This document shows positions 45,250 to 54,832 of a DNA stretch of 64,000 nt, in pieces. Position 1 is the stretch's first letter. Every line of letters begins with the position of its first letter. A program made the position numbers and the translations under genes. Source of the stretch: an uncultured Methanobrevibacter sp. (GTDB lineage: Archaea > Methanobacteriota > Methanobacteria > Methanobacteriales > Methanobacteriaceae); the NCBI GenBank assembly GCA_900318035.1, contig ONJC01000014.1, forward strand, positions 19,137 to 83,136, read 5' to 3'. The notes beneath the pieces were generated by a model. It did not search any database. It had not been told where the DNA came from and worked only from the letters and a program-made list of their open reading frames with translations.

Positions 45250-45860
45250 TCGACTGCCTCCATATTACTTTTATCAATCAGGTCATAAATGAAACTCATT
45301 GTTCCATTCTCTGCCCCGAGAAGTTTTTCAGTCATGTCTATGAAGACGGAAATGTCTCGTTCACTAAATGAACCTTCATTAAATGTACCATCGCTGATGA
45401 TAAGGAGCATCTTAACACGCTCAGTTATATTGTCGCATTCAAAGATGCCTTCATTTACTCCATCTTTTATAACTTCAGATAAAAGTGGAGTAATAATGGT
45501 AATTAATTTTTTTCTGACTTTGTGGTGCATTAACACGTTTTCCGGCTGGAAAAGAGCATTCTTTATGGGTTGTTCTGCTTCAGTGGGCTTCATCGATGTA
45601 ATCATCATGACTATTTTTTGAGGTACAGGAATATCCATTGTGATAATCTGCTCTGCCATTTTGGCCTCACTATCAATCATCATGTCTATGACTTCTTCAA
45701 GCATCTGCTCTTTACTTTGGAAATGGTAGTAGTAAGTGCCTTTAGCTATTTGTGCCCTTTCTATAATCTCGTCAACGCTGGTATTCTCATATCCCTGTGC
45801 GAGAAACATATCATAAGCTATTTTTAACAACTCTTTTTTCCTTTTTTCACCTTTTTTCAT
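45246..45860 (-). CDS. TetR-family transcriptional regulator
   Basis: A 204-residue regulator with the N-terminal helix-turn-helix TSVDEIIERAQIAKGTYYYHF and a variable ligand-binding body. ATG 45860 is chosen because ggagg lies 5 bases upstream; an in-frame TTG at 45872 would overlap it. First gene of a two-gene unit with the CPBP protease. A 13-bp palindrome at 45934-45946 is its likely operator. Confidence 0.9.
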   Translation of the reverse strand: MKKGEKRKKELLKIAYDMFLAQGYENTSVDEIIERAQIAKGTYYYHFQSKEQMLEEVIDMMIDSEAKMAEQIITMDIPVPQKIVMMITSMKPTEAEQPIKNALFQPENVLMHHKVRKKLITIITPLLSEVIKDGVNEGIFECDNITERVKMLLIISDGTFNEGSFSERDISVFIDMTEKLLGAENGTMSFIYDLIDKSNMEAVE

Positions 45861-45933
45861 AATTGCCTCCAAAATAGACCATCAGTTGTTTTTTATAGTA
45901 ATAATTAACCTCATATTGTTGTCAATCATTTTT

Positions 45934-45946
45934 CGACTATTAGTCG
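45934..45946. promoter_or_regulatory. 13-bp palindromic operator for the TetR gene
   Basis: CGACTA-T-TAGTCG, a perfect odd palindrome 74 bases before the TetR start, typical in size and symmetry for TetR-family sites and likely used for autoregulation. Confidence 0.6.
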
Positions 45947-46061
45947 GTTTTTTAGTTTTTAATTCTAATATGAAAATTGTAGTATATAAATATTTTCACT
46001 AGGATTTAATGGTAGGTGATGATTGAATTATCTCAATTTGTAAAAGTGAGGAGGTTCAACA

Positions 46062-46334
46062 TTGATTTTTAGTAATTTTAGGATATTATGAATAGGATTA
46101 GTTATTATAGGTTGTTTTATAGGAGGATGGATAAATCCAAATAGCATAATATTATTTTGGATTTTAACTGTTGTAGTAATGGTCGGATACACTTGTTATT
46201 TGTTTATTAAAGGAAACTTAGGTATCTCAGCAGGAATCAGTACTTTATTGCTGTATATTGTAGGAACTGCAATTTTATCAGCAGTTCTGTATTTTGTGGG
46301 TATGATAATAACTTCATTAATATTATTCCATTAA
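46062..46334 (+). pseudogene. Small membrane protein gene interrupted by an early TGA
   Basis: A strong gaggaggt site precedes a TTG at 46062. The frame has a TGA at 46089-46091 after nine codons, then stays open for 80 codons to 46334, encoding a hydrophobic product with about three helices (for example IGLVIIGCFIGGWINP and VVVMVGYTCYLF). The length and clean hydrophobicity after the TGA suggest a gene disabled by one nonsense change. No family recognised. Confidence 0.55.
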
Positions 46335-46472
46335 CTGTTATGTTAAGGTCAATATTAACATTAACAACAACGATTGGAATTCAAATCTAATTTTAAACTC
46401 CGATATATATGTGTAAGTTCCAAAATACCAGTTTCGAATAGCTTACCTCTGTCGTTTATGTTAATTATTTGA

Positions 46473-46699
46473 TTATGGGAATTCACTTGCTATTTCATGA
46501 TATTTATCGCAGACAATAGCTACAAATTCTGTTATCTTACCAGTAACTTCAAATGTGTAAATGTCAACTTTTTTTAAGCAACAAATAGTATTAATGTCTT
46601 CAGAGTCATCTGTTTCTGCGATACTGTACCATTCCATTATCTTTATCGGTTTATCCTTTTGAATTTCTTTAATTCTTCAATCATTTCTTCGCAATTCAT
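46473..46699 (-). pseudogene. Small soluble protein gene with frameshift
   Basis: The gene starts at ATG 46699 after an ideal aggtgat site (MNCEEMIEELKKFK). After about 14 codons the frame must shift to continue for about 60 more (KIMEWYSIAETDDSEDIN ... YHEIASEFP, stop at 46473). Total length is 227 bases, not a multiple of three. I do not recognise the product. Confidence 0.55.
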
Positions 46700-47097
46700 T
46701 TTATCACCTAACTAGAATATAAATCTGTGAATATCCAAAGTGAATTGTATGCTATAATGTATCAGTCACTGTACCAGATAAATCTGACATTACCATCCGC
46801 TTTTTCTGCAACTGTTTCTGGATTTTTGTTAATCCCTTTCATTCATTACCAAAACCTTTATAAATCATGTTTTAATGACAACATTTTTTTAAAATGCCTG
46901 TAATTTTACTAAATAGCTCCAACAAGCTTTAAATAAGATTTAAACCTATATTTTAAGTAAAGACCTCAAATTAATTCAATTAAAGGGGTTGATAAACATG
47001 AAATTGTTATTTTTAAGTAATGTTTATTTGATTATCACTTCAGTTTTTCCCATAGACTGCATTGGTGTCCTTTCATTGTTTCCCCAAGGAGGTGAGG
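46700..47097. other. Intergenic region, mostly without genes
   Basis: It holds a 26-codon minus-strand open frame near 46778-46858 and a 47-codon plus-strand frame (46998-47141) that overlaps the small gene below. Neither is convincing. TATA-like sequences and a T-run precede 46998. Confidence 0.35.
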
Positions 47098-47193
47098 ATG
47101 GTGGAGTTAATTATCTTCACAATTGGAGCATATTGGTTTAATATTATATCCATTATTAAATCATTAATGATTCTAATGAAACATGGAAGATAA
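47098..47193 (+). CDS. 31-residue hydrophobic peptide, unknown
   Basis: ATG 47098 follows aaggaggtgagg, a near-perfect complement of the 16S rRNA tail, by 2-3 bases, the best ribosome site in this region. The peptide is MVELIIFTIGAYWFNIISII, then KSLMILMKHGR: a single membrane helix with a basic tail, the build of small membrane-acting or toxin-like peptides. A 47-codon frame overlaps it upstream. An inverted repeat follows at 47219-47313. Confidence 0.4.
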   Translation: MVELIIFTIGAYWFNIISIIKSLMILMKHGR

Positions 47194-47218
47194 TAGCTCA
47201 CATTTTCGCCTCCTTTTT

Positions 47219-47313
47219 ATTGGTAATTAAATATATACAAGTCAATGATGGGCTTTGAAAAACAAGTTTTCGTGAGGTCTTTTCCCTAAGTGGGGAACTG
47301 TTTAATTACCAAT
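47219..47313. repeat. 13-bp inverted repeat enclosing a hairpin, possible structured RNA
   Basis: ATTGGTAATTAAA (47219-47231) pairs perfectly with TTTAATTACCAAT (47301-47313). Inside is TTCCC-taagt-GGGAA (about 47282-47297) and a GC-richer segment. A second arm pair CCAATAG/CTATTGG (47314-47320, 47393-47399) follows. No gene overlaps. Confidence 0.5.
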
Positions 47314-47399
47314 CCAATAGTTAAGTTTATATATATTTTTAACAATAGGATTATACAAGAAAATTACTTTTAAAGTAAGCCTCTATTGGGAAACAAAAT

Positions 47400-47512
47400 T
47401 GAATTATTTTAATGTCTGATATGGGATATTGTGGAGATTTTTCTCTGCAATAAGACATTAATTTTGACTTTTTTTATCACAGATTTCGGATATTTATTTA
47501 AATAATAACATG
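47400..47512. repeat. Repeated hairpin-bearing intergenic element, copy A
   Basis: The outer stem TAATGTCT (47410-47417)/AGACATTA (47453-47460) encloses GGATATTG and a small GAGA-TTTT-TCTC hairpin. It is followed by TTTGACTTTTTTTAT and GGATATTTATTTAAA. The same order and nearly the same sequence recur at 54866-54975, about 7.4 kb away. Confidence 0.65.
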
Positions 47513-47641
47513 GATTGAATTAATCAGCTCTTTTTTAAACCCGATTGTATTTTTATTTTATTTTTTTTAAGTTAAATTTTTCTCTTGTTTTTAAGTTTTG
47601 CAACTGAATGTAACTTAAATTTTAGAATAAGTTATTGATTT

Positions 47642-48190
47642 TTAAAAATCTAATTGTTCGGCAAGACAGATATTGCAGACGGCATTAGGAGTGTCGATAT
47701 TTGCATCTCTTACGGGACAATAAAACTTTCCATCTTTTTCTTCAACTTTTAATGATCCGGGAAATAGTGTGCCGACTTTATGGATGGGTTCTTCTAAAAG
47801 GAATGTCGTATAAATTGAAGCAATGCAACCAATTAATGGAAATTTACTTTTCGATTTTTCTGTTTGGTTTTCACGATTTGACATTAAAGTTTTAATTGCA
47901 TCAACAAATTCTTTTTTATCAATTCTTTTGGTATAATCATTATTATCTGCTAAAATTTCTCTAACACGCAATATAAATGTTTCAACATATGATTTTTGAC
48001 TGTCTTCCCTGTAGTTTGCTTGAACATATTTGTTTTCTTCAATTATCTCGGCGCTAACTGTCATCATGTCAAATACTGTAATGGTTGAGCAATATTTTTT
48101 CAATATTTCTAAAACTGAATCGCCTGTTATTTTTTCTTCATGGGCAATTTTTAATAGTTCATCACACAGTTCTAAAGATTCATTGTCCAT
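47642..48190 (-). CDS. DUF2115-family protein, paralogue 1
   Basis: A 182-residue protein whose second half carries LEEPIHKVGTLFPGS and the cysteine pattern KFYCPVRDANIDTPNAVCNICLAEQ, typical of DUF2115 (UPF0305), a methanogen family of unknown function. I start at ATG 48190, after gggag; a longer frame to 48271 runs into the neighbouring gene without support. It follows a related gene by 19 bases, and the two are probably one transcript. Confidence 0.72.
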   Translation of the reverse strand: MDNESLELCDELLKIAHEEKITGDSVLEILKKYCSTITVFDMMTVSAEIIEENKYVQANYREDSQKSYVETFILRVREILADNNDYTKRIDKKEFVDAIKTLMSNRENQTEKSKSKFPLIGCIASIYTTFLLEEPIHKVGTLFPGSLKVEEKDGKFYCPVRDANIDTPNAVCNICLAEQLDF

Positions 48191-48209
48191 TATAAAACTC
48201 CCTTCAATG

Positions 48210-48677
48210 TTAAAATCCAAATGAAAAACCTGCATTTTTACAAATGCAATAACGGCATAAGGAATTTTCATCTTTAATACTCATGATTCTAGTTTTACAT
48301 TTATATTCTCCATTTTCTAAAAAGACCTGGTCTTTTGCAGGGTCATCTCCAACCGGATGCAGTGGTCTTTTGGCTATTAATGCTAAATAGAGGGATATGT
48401 ATTTTGTAAACTCTCTGGTTTCTTCATCTCCTCCGGCATAAATGTCAAAATAATAGTCGATATCATTTTTTAGATTTTGAATTATTCCATCTTTAATTTC
48501 ATAGTCTTCAGTAATGTTTAACGCGAAAATTTCATCCCATGTTTCTGAATTGTATTTGGCAAGTTTTTTGGTTAATGGGTCTTTGTATCTCTCGTCTGTT
48601 ACTTTGTTTCTGAGATATTCAATAGGATAATCTTTTAAATTTTCTTTAATTTCTTCATGTAATTCTGTGGCATTCAT
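48210..48677 (-). CDS. DUF2115-like protein, paralogue 2
   Basis: A 155-residue protein with AKRPLHPVGDDPAKDQVFLENGEYKC and CRYCICKNAG near the C-terminus, a weaker version of the DUF2115 pattern seen in the next gene. It is probably a divergent tandem duplicate. The conserved cysteines suggest a metal or Fe-S site in this family, but none has been shown. Confidence 0.65.
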   Translation of the reverse strand: MNATELHEEIKENLKDYPIEYLRNKVTDERYKDPLTKKLAKYNSETWDEIFALNITEDYEIKDGIIQNLKNDIDYYFDIYAGGDEETREFTKYISLYLALIAKRPLHPVGDDPAKDQVFLENGEYKCKTRIMSIKDENSLCRYCICKNAGFSFGF

Positions 48678-49163
48678 ATCTAAAATAATCTTTTTGCAAT
48701 ATAAATAAGTTACTATTAATCAAAATCATCAGTTTTTGCAGAATTCATGCAGTTAATGTTTTTATTAAGTTTTTTTTTTATTTTGCGCTTTGTGTATGCA
48801 TATCTATTGGTTTTAACGTTTAATGGGGAATGGAATGGGTGATTAATATTTGTAGGTGAAAACTGCATCTACAATCTATTTTTTTATATTTTCGTATAGA
48901 TAAAGTTCAGAAATTATGTAGGAATTGTTATATACATAGTATTCCAGCTTTAAATTATCATAAAGAGACATTTGAGAAATAAAATGCTTTTTCCCCATAT
49001 ATAAGCACTACAACTATCATGCGGTATATGAAAACAGCCTCAAAAATCAAAATGTTCATCTTTAATGCAATTATGTTAATAAAAAGCACATCGATAATGT
49101 CAGCTAAAAACAAATAGGTAATATTTATTTATGATAACTATCCAATTTTTAATTAGTGGTAAA
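48678..49163. other. Intergenic region with partial repeat copy B
   Basis: The segment 48783-48830 (TTTGCGCTTTGTG, then ATATCTATTGGTTTTAA) matches 54833-54868, the right flank of the insertion sequence, but lacks the following hairpin. The rest is AT-rich, with TATA-like sequences before the surface-protein gene. Confidence 0.5.
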
Positions 49164-52100
49164 ATGAAATTTAAATATATATTGATAGCCAGTCTGATAC
49201 TGGCCATTCTTATGGTAAGCACAGTAAATGCAGAAGACACGGTTTCAGACGACATTATCTCGGATAATGACGATAATGCCGTAGAAATCACGCAGGATGA
49301 AATTAATACAGAAACTGAAAATACCAAAACATTCGCTGATTTGTATTATGAAATTTCAAATGCGAGTGATGTTTTGGAGATTCAATGCGACTACAAATAC
49401 AACAATGAAACTGATGAAAATACCGGAATACTTCTCAATATGGACAATTTTGTGATTAACGGTAACGGCCATACAATTGACGGAGATAACCAAACCCGAA
49501 TATTCACCATTCTCGCAAAGAATGTAACCATAAACAATCTTACTTTTATAAATGCAAATGGATTTGCAGGCAGTGTTTTTAACATCAACCCAAATTGTTT
49601 GCTTACAACAAACAATGTGATTTTAAAAAACAATACTGGACCTGCAGGAGCTGTTGTAGCATTAGGCACATATGTAAGTAACAATGATAAATTTATTGAT
49701 TTATCATCATCATCCCTGGGGCCAGTAACAGTATATAACGGAGGTAAGGGAGTTTTCAATAATGCCCTTATGATGAGTTCCAAACAATTGGCATGGGGAT
49801 TGATCTTTGCGAACAGTAATTCCTATCTGTATGTGTACAATTCAACATTTGCAAACACCACCTCCAAATACACAACAGCAATACGTGGAAATAAGGCAAC
49901 TGTAATTGAAAATTCCACATTCATCAATCTGCATGCCGATTTTTCCGCAGGGGCCATTGGAGTAAAATGCGATATCCAAAACAGTATTGATGAATTAACT
50001 ATCAACAACTGTACATTTGTCAATGTCACTTCCGAAAAAAACGGAGGAGCAATACTGGCTGATGTATATAATAAAACAGTCATCACTCCTGTCACAATTA
50101 CCAATTCCAGATTTGTTGACTGCTATTCTGGATTTGGTGGAGCCGTAATGCAATATGCAGGAACTCTTACCATGGACAACTGTACTTTCAAAGACACTTA
50201 CGCACTCTTTGACGGCGGAGCCCTCTACACTTCATATGCTGCAGTCACTATCGTGAATTCAACATTCGATGAAAACCAGGTAAAATACAACGGCACTGGC
50301 AGGCCCACATATGGAGGCACAATATTCTTTGATGTGGGTAGCTTCAATTTAACCTCATCCACATTGAAAAACAGCGATGCTTCTACTGCTGCAATATATC
50401 TCTATGACTGCAGTTACAGCATTGCAGGCAATACTTTTGAGAACAATTGCCCTTTAAACGGAAGCTACAGTGATATTTACACAGCCTTTGACATCGCTCC
50501 AAGCATTTTGGAAAACAACACCTACAGTGGCAACGACACTTTAAGTCTGAACAATGAATTCTATGAAACAATAAATAATGTTACCGGAATGAAACTGACT
50601 TTAATCAACAATACAATCAATGTGTCTTCACTTCCTTCAAAATTCGATTTGCGCGATTGGGGATGGGTTACACCTGTCAGAAACCAGGGAGATATGGGTG
50701 CATGCTGGGCATTTGGAACTTTTGGAGCAATAGAATCTGCAGTATTGAGATATCTGGGACTTGAAATCGATGGTTCCGAAAACAACATGCAGGACACATC
50801 ACTGCAGTACTACAGGTACGGAACAAAAGGCATGTTCGAAGGAGGAAGCATACAGGCAGGTGCTCTTTATGCATTAAGCTGGTTCGGTGTGATTTACTCC
50901 AAAGATGACAGCTATGATGAGTTTGGAAAGATTTCACCGATAATTGCCGCAAATAACAGTATCCATTTCCAGGATGTTGTTTTCATACCTGCACGTAAAA
51001 ATGCAACCGACAACAATCCTTTAAAAGAGGCTCTTATAAAATATGGTGCTGTGGGCATCACATATTTTGCTGAACAATTTACTCCAGAATATAATCCGGC
51101 CACAGGCGCACAATACTGCAATGAGACAAAAGGAATAAATCACGGAGTTACATTAATCGGTTGGGACGATAACTATTCTGCAAGCAACTTTTTAATCACC
51201 CCTCCTGGCGACGGCGCATGGATATTCAAAAACAGCTGGGGCGAAAACAGCGGAAACGACGGATATTACTATGCATCATATTATGATGCGAATTTTGCAA
51301 CTTTCGTGGACTCAGTTGCATTCGTTTTGGAAAACACCGTTGAATACAACATGAATTACCAGATGGACATTGGAGGTCAGCTAACATTCAAACAAGCAAA
51401 CGAGTATGAAAATGCATTTGTTGCCGTTGCAGACGATTTGATTGCGGGTGTTGGAACATACTTCAATGCCACCGGTGCTGATTACATCGTTGAAGTTTAT
51501 GTCAATGATGTTTTAAAACTCAACCAGAGCGGAACTTCACCATTTTACGGTTTCCATACAATCAAATTGGATTCATACATTCCGGTTAAAGAGGGAGATA
51601 TTTTCGTTGTTAAAATCACATCAGGAGCAGTACCAATTTTAATAGAATCAAGACAGCACTACCCTGAAGGATTATCAGCATACCTAATGAATGGCACATG
51701 GGTTAACGCTTCAGACAACAACACAGTCTGTGCCATAAAAGTTTATACCGTTGCAGATGATTCCCAACTCACCGGCAATGAAAACCTTTCAGTTGATTAT
51801 GCCGGAGGCAAATACTTCAAGGTTAAAATCACAACCGCTGACGGCCATGATGTTACCGGTGCAGACGTTAAATTTACCATCAACAAAAATACAGTTTCAG
51901 TTAAAACAGACAATGATGGAATAGCTAAAGTCAAAATAACAGACATTCCTAAAACCTACACAATCAAAACTGAATACAACGCAAAAACATACACCAACAA
52001 AGTTACCGTAAAACAGGTGCTTAAGACAAGCAAAGTCACAGTCAAAAAGACAGCCAAAAAATTCAGCCTAAAGGCAACCCTTAAAATCAACGGCAAATTG

Positions 52101-52286
52101 GTTAAAGGCAAAAAAATAACATTCAAGTTTAACGGAAAAACCTACAAGGTCAAAACCAATGCAAAAGGCGTTGCACAAAAAACCCTCAAAAAAAGCGTTA
52201 TCAACAAGCTTAAAAAAGGCAAAACATACACTGTCAAAGTGACTTACCTTAAAGATACCATAAAATCAACCGTTAAAGTTAAATAG
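49164..52286 (+). CDS. Secreted adhesin-like protein: beta-helix, papain-type protease domain, Ig-like tail
   Basis: About 1040 residues. Signal peptide MKFKYILIASLILAILMVST-VNA (cleavage near 23). Residues about 95-470 are parallel beta-helix repeats (NCTF, NSTF, GGAL patterns). About 490-790 is a papain-like C1 domain with the full catalytic set: GACWAFG (Cys514, Gln508 before it), NHGV (His660) and FKNSWGEN (Asn690). Residues 875-1040 are Lys-rich Ig-like repeats that may bind the pseudomurein wall. Related adhesin-like proteins are many in Methanobrevibacter; the active protease centre is the notable part. I start at 49164 rather than 49131, because the signal peptide and gtggt site fit there. 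Confidence 0.85.
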   Translation: MKFKYILIASLILAILMVSTVNAEDTVSDDIISDNDDNAVEITQDEINTETENTKTFADLYYEISNASDVLEIQCDYKYNNETDENTGILLNMDNFVINGNGHTIDGDNQTRIFTILAKNVTINNLTFINANGFAGSVFNINPNCLLTTNNVILKNNTGPAGAVVALGTYVSNNDKFIDLSSSSLGPVTVYNGGKGVFNNALMMSSKQLAWGLIFANSNSYLYVYNSTFANTTSKYTTAIRGNKATVIENSTFINLHADFSAGAIGVKCDIQNSIDELTINNCTFVNVTSEKNGGAILADVYNKTVITPVTITNSRFVDCYSGFGGAVMQYAGTLTMDNCTFKDTYALFDGGALYTSYAAVTIVNSTFDENQVKYNGTGRPTYGGTIFFDVGSFNLTSSTLKNSDASTAAIYLYDCSYSIAGNTFENNCPLNGSYSDIYTAFDIAPSILENNTYSGNDTLSLNNEFYETINNVTGMKLTLINNTINVSSLPSKFDLRDWGWVTPVRNQGDMGACWAFGTFGAIESAVLRYLGLEIDGSENNMQDTSLQYYRYGTKGMFEGGSIQAGALYALSWFGVIYSKDDSYDEFGKISPIIAANNSIHFQDVVFIPARKNATDNNPLKEALIKYGAVGITYFAEQFTPEYNPATGAQYCNETKGINHGVTLIGWDDNYSASNFLITPPGDGAWIFKNSWGENSGNDGYYYASYYDANFATFVDSVAFVLENTVEYNMNYQMDIGGQLTFKQANEYENAFVAVADDLIAGVGTYFNATGADYIVEVYVNDVLKLNQSGTSPFYGFHTIKLDSYIPVKEGDIFVVKITSGAVPILIESRQHYPEGLSAYLMNGTWVNASDNNTVCAIKVYTVADDSQLTGNENLSVDYAGGKYFKVKITTADGHDVTGADVKFTINKNTVSVKTDNDGIAKVKITDIPKTYTIKTEYNAKTYTNKVTVKQVLKTSKVTVKKTAKKFSLKATLKINGKLVKGKKITFKFNGKTYKVKTNAKGVAQKTLKKSVINKLKKGKTYTVKVTYLKDTIKSTVKVK

Positions 52287-52314
52287 ATGATATTTATCAT
52301 CTATTCTTTTTTTA
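52285..52314 (+). terminator. Hairpin with T-run after the surface-protein gene
   Basis: AGATGATA-TT-TATCATCT (52285-52302), a perfect 8-bp stem overlapping the stop codon, followed by T-rich sequence to 52314. Confidence 0.65.
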
Positions 52315-52511
52315 TTTTAACCTCACTGTTTTCTAGAAACCCATGATTTAGACCATTGCATTGCCTGTGAAATTTAAAGGCCAACACCAACCTCTGAAAT
52401 TTTACTTGAATATATTCCCCAAAAAAACATTTTTTAGAACTCAAAATAACTGCCGTTAATGTAAACCAGACTGAAAAGGAATAGTGGAGATTCCGCAAAC
52501 TGAATTTTCAT

Positions 52512-52793
52512 ATGGCCTATTTTAAATTAGATGTGACGATTATCTCCAATAATATTGCAATAACTGATTTTAAATCATTTGTTAAAGACGACCAATATGA
52601 GGGAATGGTTATATTACAAGACTCCTCAGCTGTTGATCGTCAATTTATCAATCATATTACCGGCGGCATTGTTGTAAATACTACTACACAGGACAATATT
52701 GTAGTTGGCCATATTGATAGTGATATTTCATGTGACAAGATTGAAGAGTCCAATGGAGTTCCTGGTGGACAATATATGCCAAATAATAAATAA
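52512..52793 (+). CDS. Hypothetical protein, unrecognised
   Basis: A 93-residue protein with alternating hydrophobic strands (KLDVTIISNNIAITDF, GMVILQDSS, GGIVVNTTTQDNIVVGHI), one cysteine, and a GVPGGQ turn near the end. No signal peptide and no known family. A perfect 8-bp hairpin follows 7 bases after the stop (52800-52821), which supports a real gene. No clear ribosome site, so perhaps leaderless. Confidence 0.55.
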   Translation: MAYFKLDVTIISNNIAITDFKSFVKDDQYEGMVILQDSSAVDRQFINHITGGIVVNTTTQDNIVVGHIDSDISCDKIEESNGVPGGQYMPNNK

Positions 52794-53097
52794 TTGGGGT
52801 GCAGATGCCAATTCATCTGCATTATTTAACCTATTTAATTTTGGTATTAGCATGTGAAAAACAATCACTTCATTTAAAAAAAGCTTTGTGCCTGGATTGC
52901 ATTTAATCGTTTGATAATGTATCCGGTAACGATATTAAAATCATTTTTTTATTTTAATATTTGGAAGTAGCCTATTTTTTCGTTATATATTTATATATAA
53001 ATTCATATACTTAAAATCAGATAATGTGATGTTTTATTCAATGAATAATAGATGCAATATTGTTTGTTTACTATAAAACATTTTTTTTTATAATATT
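52794..53097. other. Intergenic region with a terminator-like hairpin
   Basis: TGCAGATG-ccaatt-CATCTGCA at 52800-52821 probably ends the 52512 gene. The remainder, up to the left end of the insertion sequence, is AT-rich with no gene. Confidence 0.5.
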
Positions 53098-54832
53098 GAG
53101 TGTTGGCAGAAATTATTGAGCTTTAACTTTAATTCAATTTTCAACCTATTTTTTCTATTTTTATTAAATTTTGTTCAATTTTAATTTGTGCAAATTTTTT
53201 TCCATGAATAATTACTATTTTTTAAATTAATCCTCTTGTTGCAGGTAATTTAATCTAATTATTTATTAAAATTATTAATATTTAATTTTAATACTTTATT
53301 GCTAATTATTCTAACTATAAGTTATTTAAATCTATTTATATTAGAAATAACAAATATATAATTAATTATAGACAAATCTATAATTATTTAATCCAATATA
53401 GGAGTTTTTAATTGATATGATTTTGAATAACTATATTTTGAGCGATAAAAGCAGGGAAATAGAAGAAATGGAAGATGAATTTCAACTAATGTATCTTGCA
53501 TCAACAATCGTTGATGGTACTTTTAATTTCTTTAAAATCGAACGAAAAATTTCCAATGTTGGAAAACCACCTTTTGACCTCAAAGATATGATAAAACTAA
53601 TTTTTTATGGATATATAAATAAAATAACAAGCACTATGGAACTGGCTTATAATGCAAAGTACAATCACTTGTATAATTTAATTTCACATGCCATAGAACC
53701 AAGTGACAGAACAATACGTGATTATTGTAAGTATTTTCAATCAATTTACCAATTAATTATGAGTTTTATCCTAATTGTGGCCAATAGAATTGGATTAACT
53801 GATTTTGAACATATTGCAATTGATGGAACAATAAAAAATGCTTACAATTCTTCATTCAATATAATCAAAGAAAAGGACATTAGTTTATTAATAAAGCATT
53901 ATATGGTTGAAGAATTAACTAAAGATGAAATTAAAAAGATTAGACGAACAGCACGAAAATTTTTAGACGATAAATCAAAAACTGATGAAGAAAAAGTTGA
54001 AATTCTTTTTTATTGGTGGCAGTTGTTGGATTATTCTGGCCAGGTGTCGTTGGCTTTGAATGATCATGATGCTTGACTGATGAAAGTTAAAGATAATGGG
54101 CAAAAGTATCCTAAATTTTCATTTAACATTCAATTGGGCACTGATGCCAAATCGAAGTTAATATGTGGAGTTAATGCAGTTCAAAATCCCACGGATCATT
54201 ATCAAATTCCTGCACTAATGAATCAAATCCTCGTTAATTTACAAATTAAACCCCAAAAAATTAGCGCGGATACAATATATTCAACACTAGCAAATTTGCA
54301 ATATCTCAAGGAATTAGGTATAACTGCTTTAATTCCAACAAAACAGCAAAATAGAGAGAATTCAGGTAATCTACCTGACAATCCATTTGCTATAGATTAT
54401 TTTGTTTTTGATGAATATACCTGCAAAAATTGCAAATACAAAGGAAAATGCTACACAACCAACCATAGAACAATAACTAGGTATGTTCACGAAGTTACGT
54501 ACGAAGTTGAAAGATTAATGTCCACTAAAGATGGAATGAAAGACTATAAGTTACGTTCAAAGACTGTTGAAGCACATAATGGGACTTTCAAAAGAATTTA
54601 CAACTATGATTGCCTTCCAATAATTGGATTAAAAAGAGTTCAAAACCTAATGTTCACAATTGTAGCTTCCTACAACTTAATAAGATTGTTTAATCTTATT
54701 AAAATGAATAAAATGGATTTACACTCGGTTATTAGTTCAATAAAATTCATATAGCTAACTTAAAAAAATATTAAAAAGATCTAATGGAGTAAATGAAAAA
54801 TGTTCAAAATCTAATAATTTCTGCCAACACTC
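53098..54832 (+). mobile_element. IS1182-like insertion sequence
   Basis: 1735 bp bounded by perfect 20-bp terminal inverted repeats: GAGTGTTGGCAGAAATTATT at 53098-53117 and its reverse complement at 54813-54832. It encloses one transposase gene broken by an in-frame TGA. No obvious target duplication (left flank ...aatatt, right flank tttgcg...). The right flank is the start of the repeated intergenic element (copy C), so the element probably landed in it. Confidence 0.88.
53417..54754 (+). pseudogene. IS1182-like DDE transposase with one nonsense codon
   Basis: The frame is continuous for 446 codons except TGA at 54074-54076. The N-terminal part (219 residues) has the pre-catalytic helices and HIAIDGTIKNAY (first Asp). 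The C-terminal part has QNPTDHYQIP, SADTIYS (second Asp), the CKNCKYKGKCY cysteine cluster and KTVEAHNGTFKRI (Glu). Relatives read DARLMK at the break, so the likely change is CGA to TGA. ATG 54080 could restart a fragment, but this would lack the first catalytic Asp. Confidence 0.85.

Noticed and set aside
46089..46091. In-frame TGA read as selenocysteine or pyrrolysine-like recoding
   Set aside because: No downstream selenocysteine insertion structure was evident and the peptide is a simple hydrophobic chain; a nonsense mutation is simpler. The same holds for TGA 54074-54076 in the transposase.
46998..47141. 47-codon open frame overlapping the 31-residue peptide gene
   Set aside because: The ribosome site is weaker than that of the internal 31-codon frame, and the product has charged and glycine-rich patches without pattern; both cannot easily be real.
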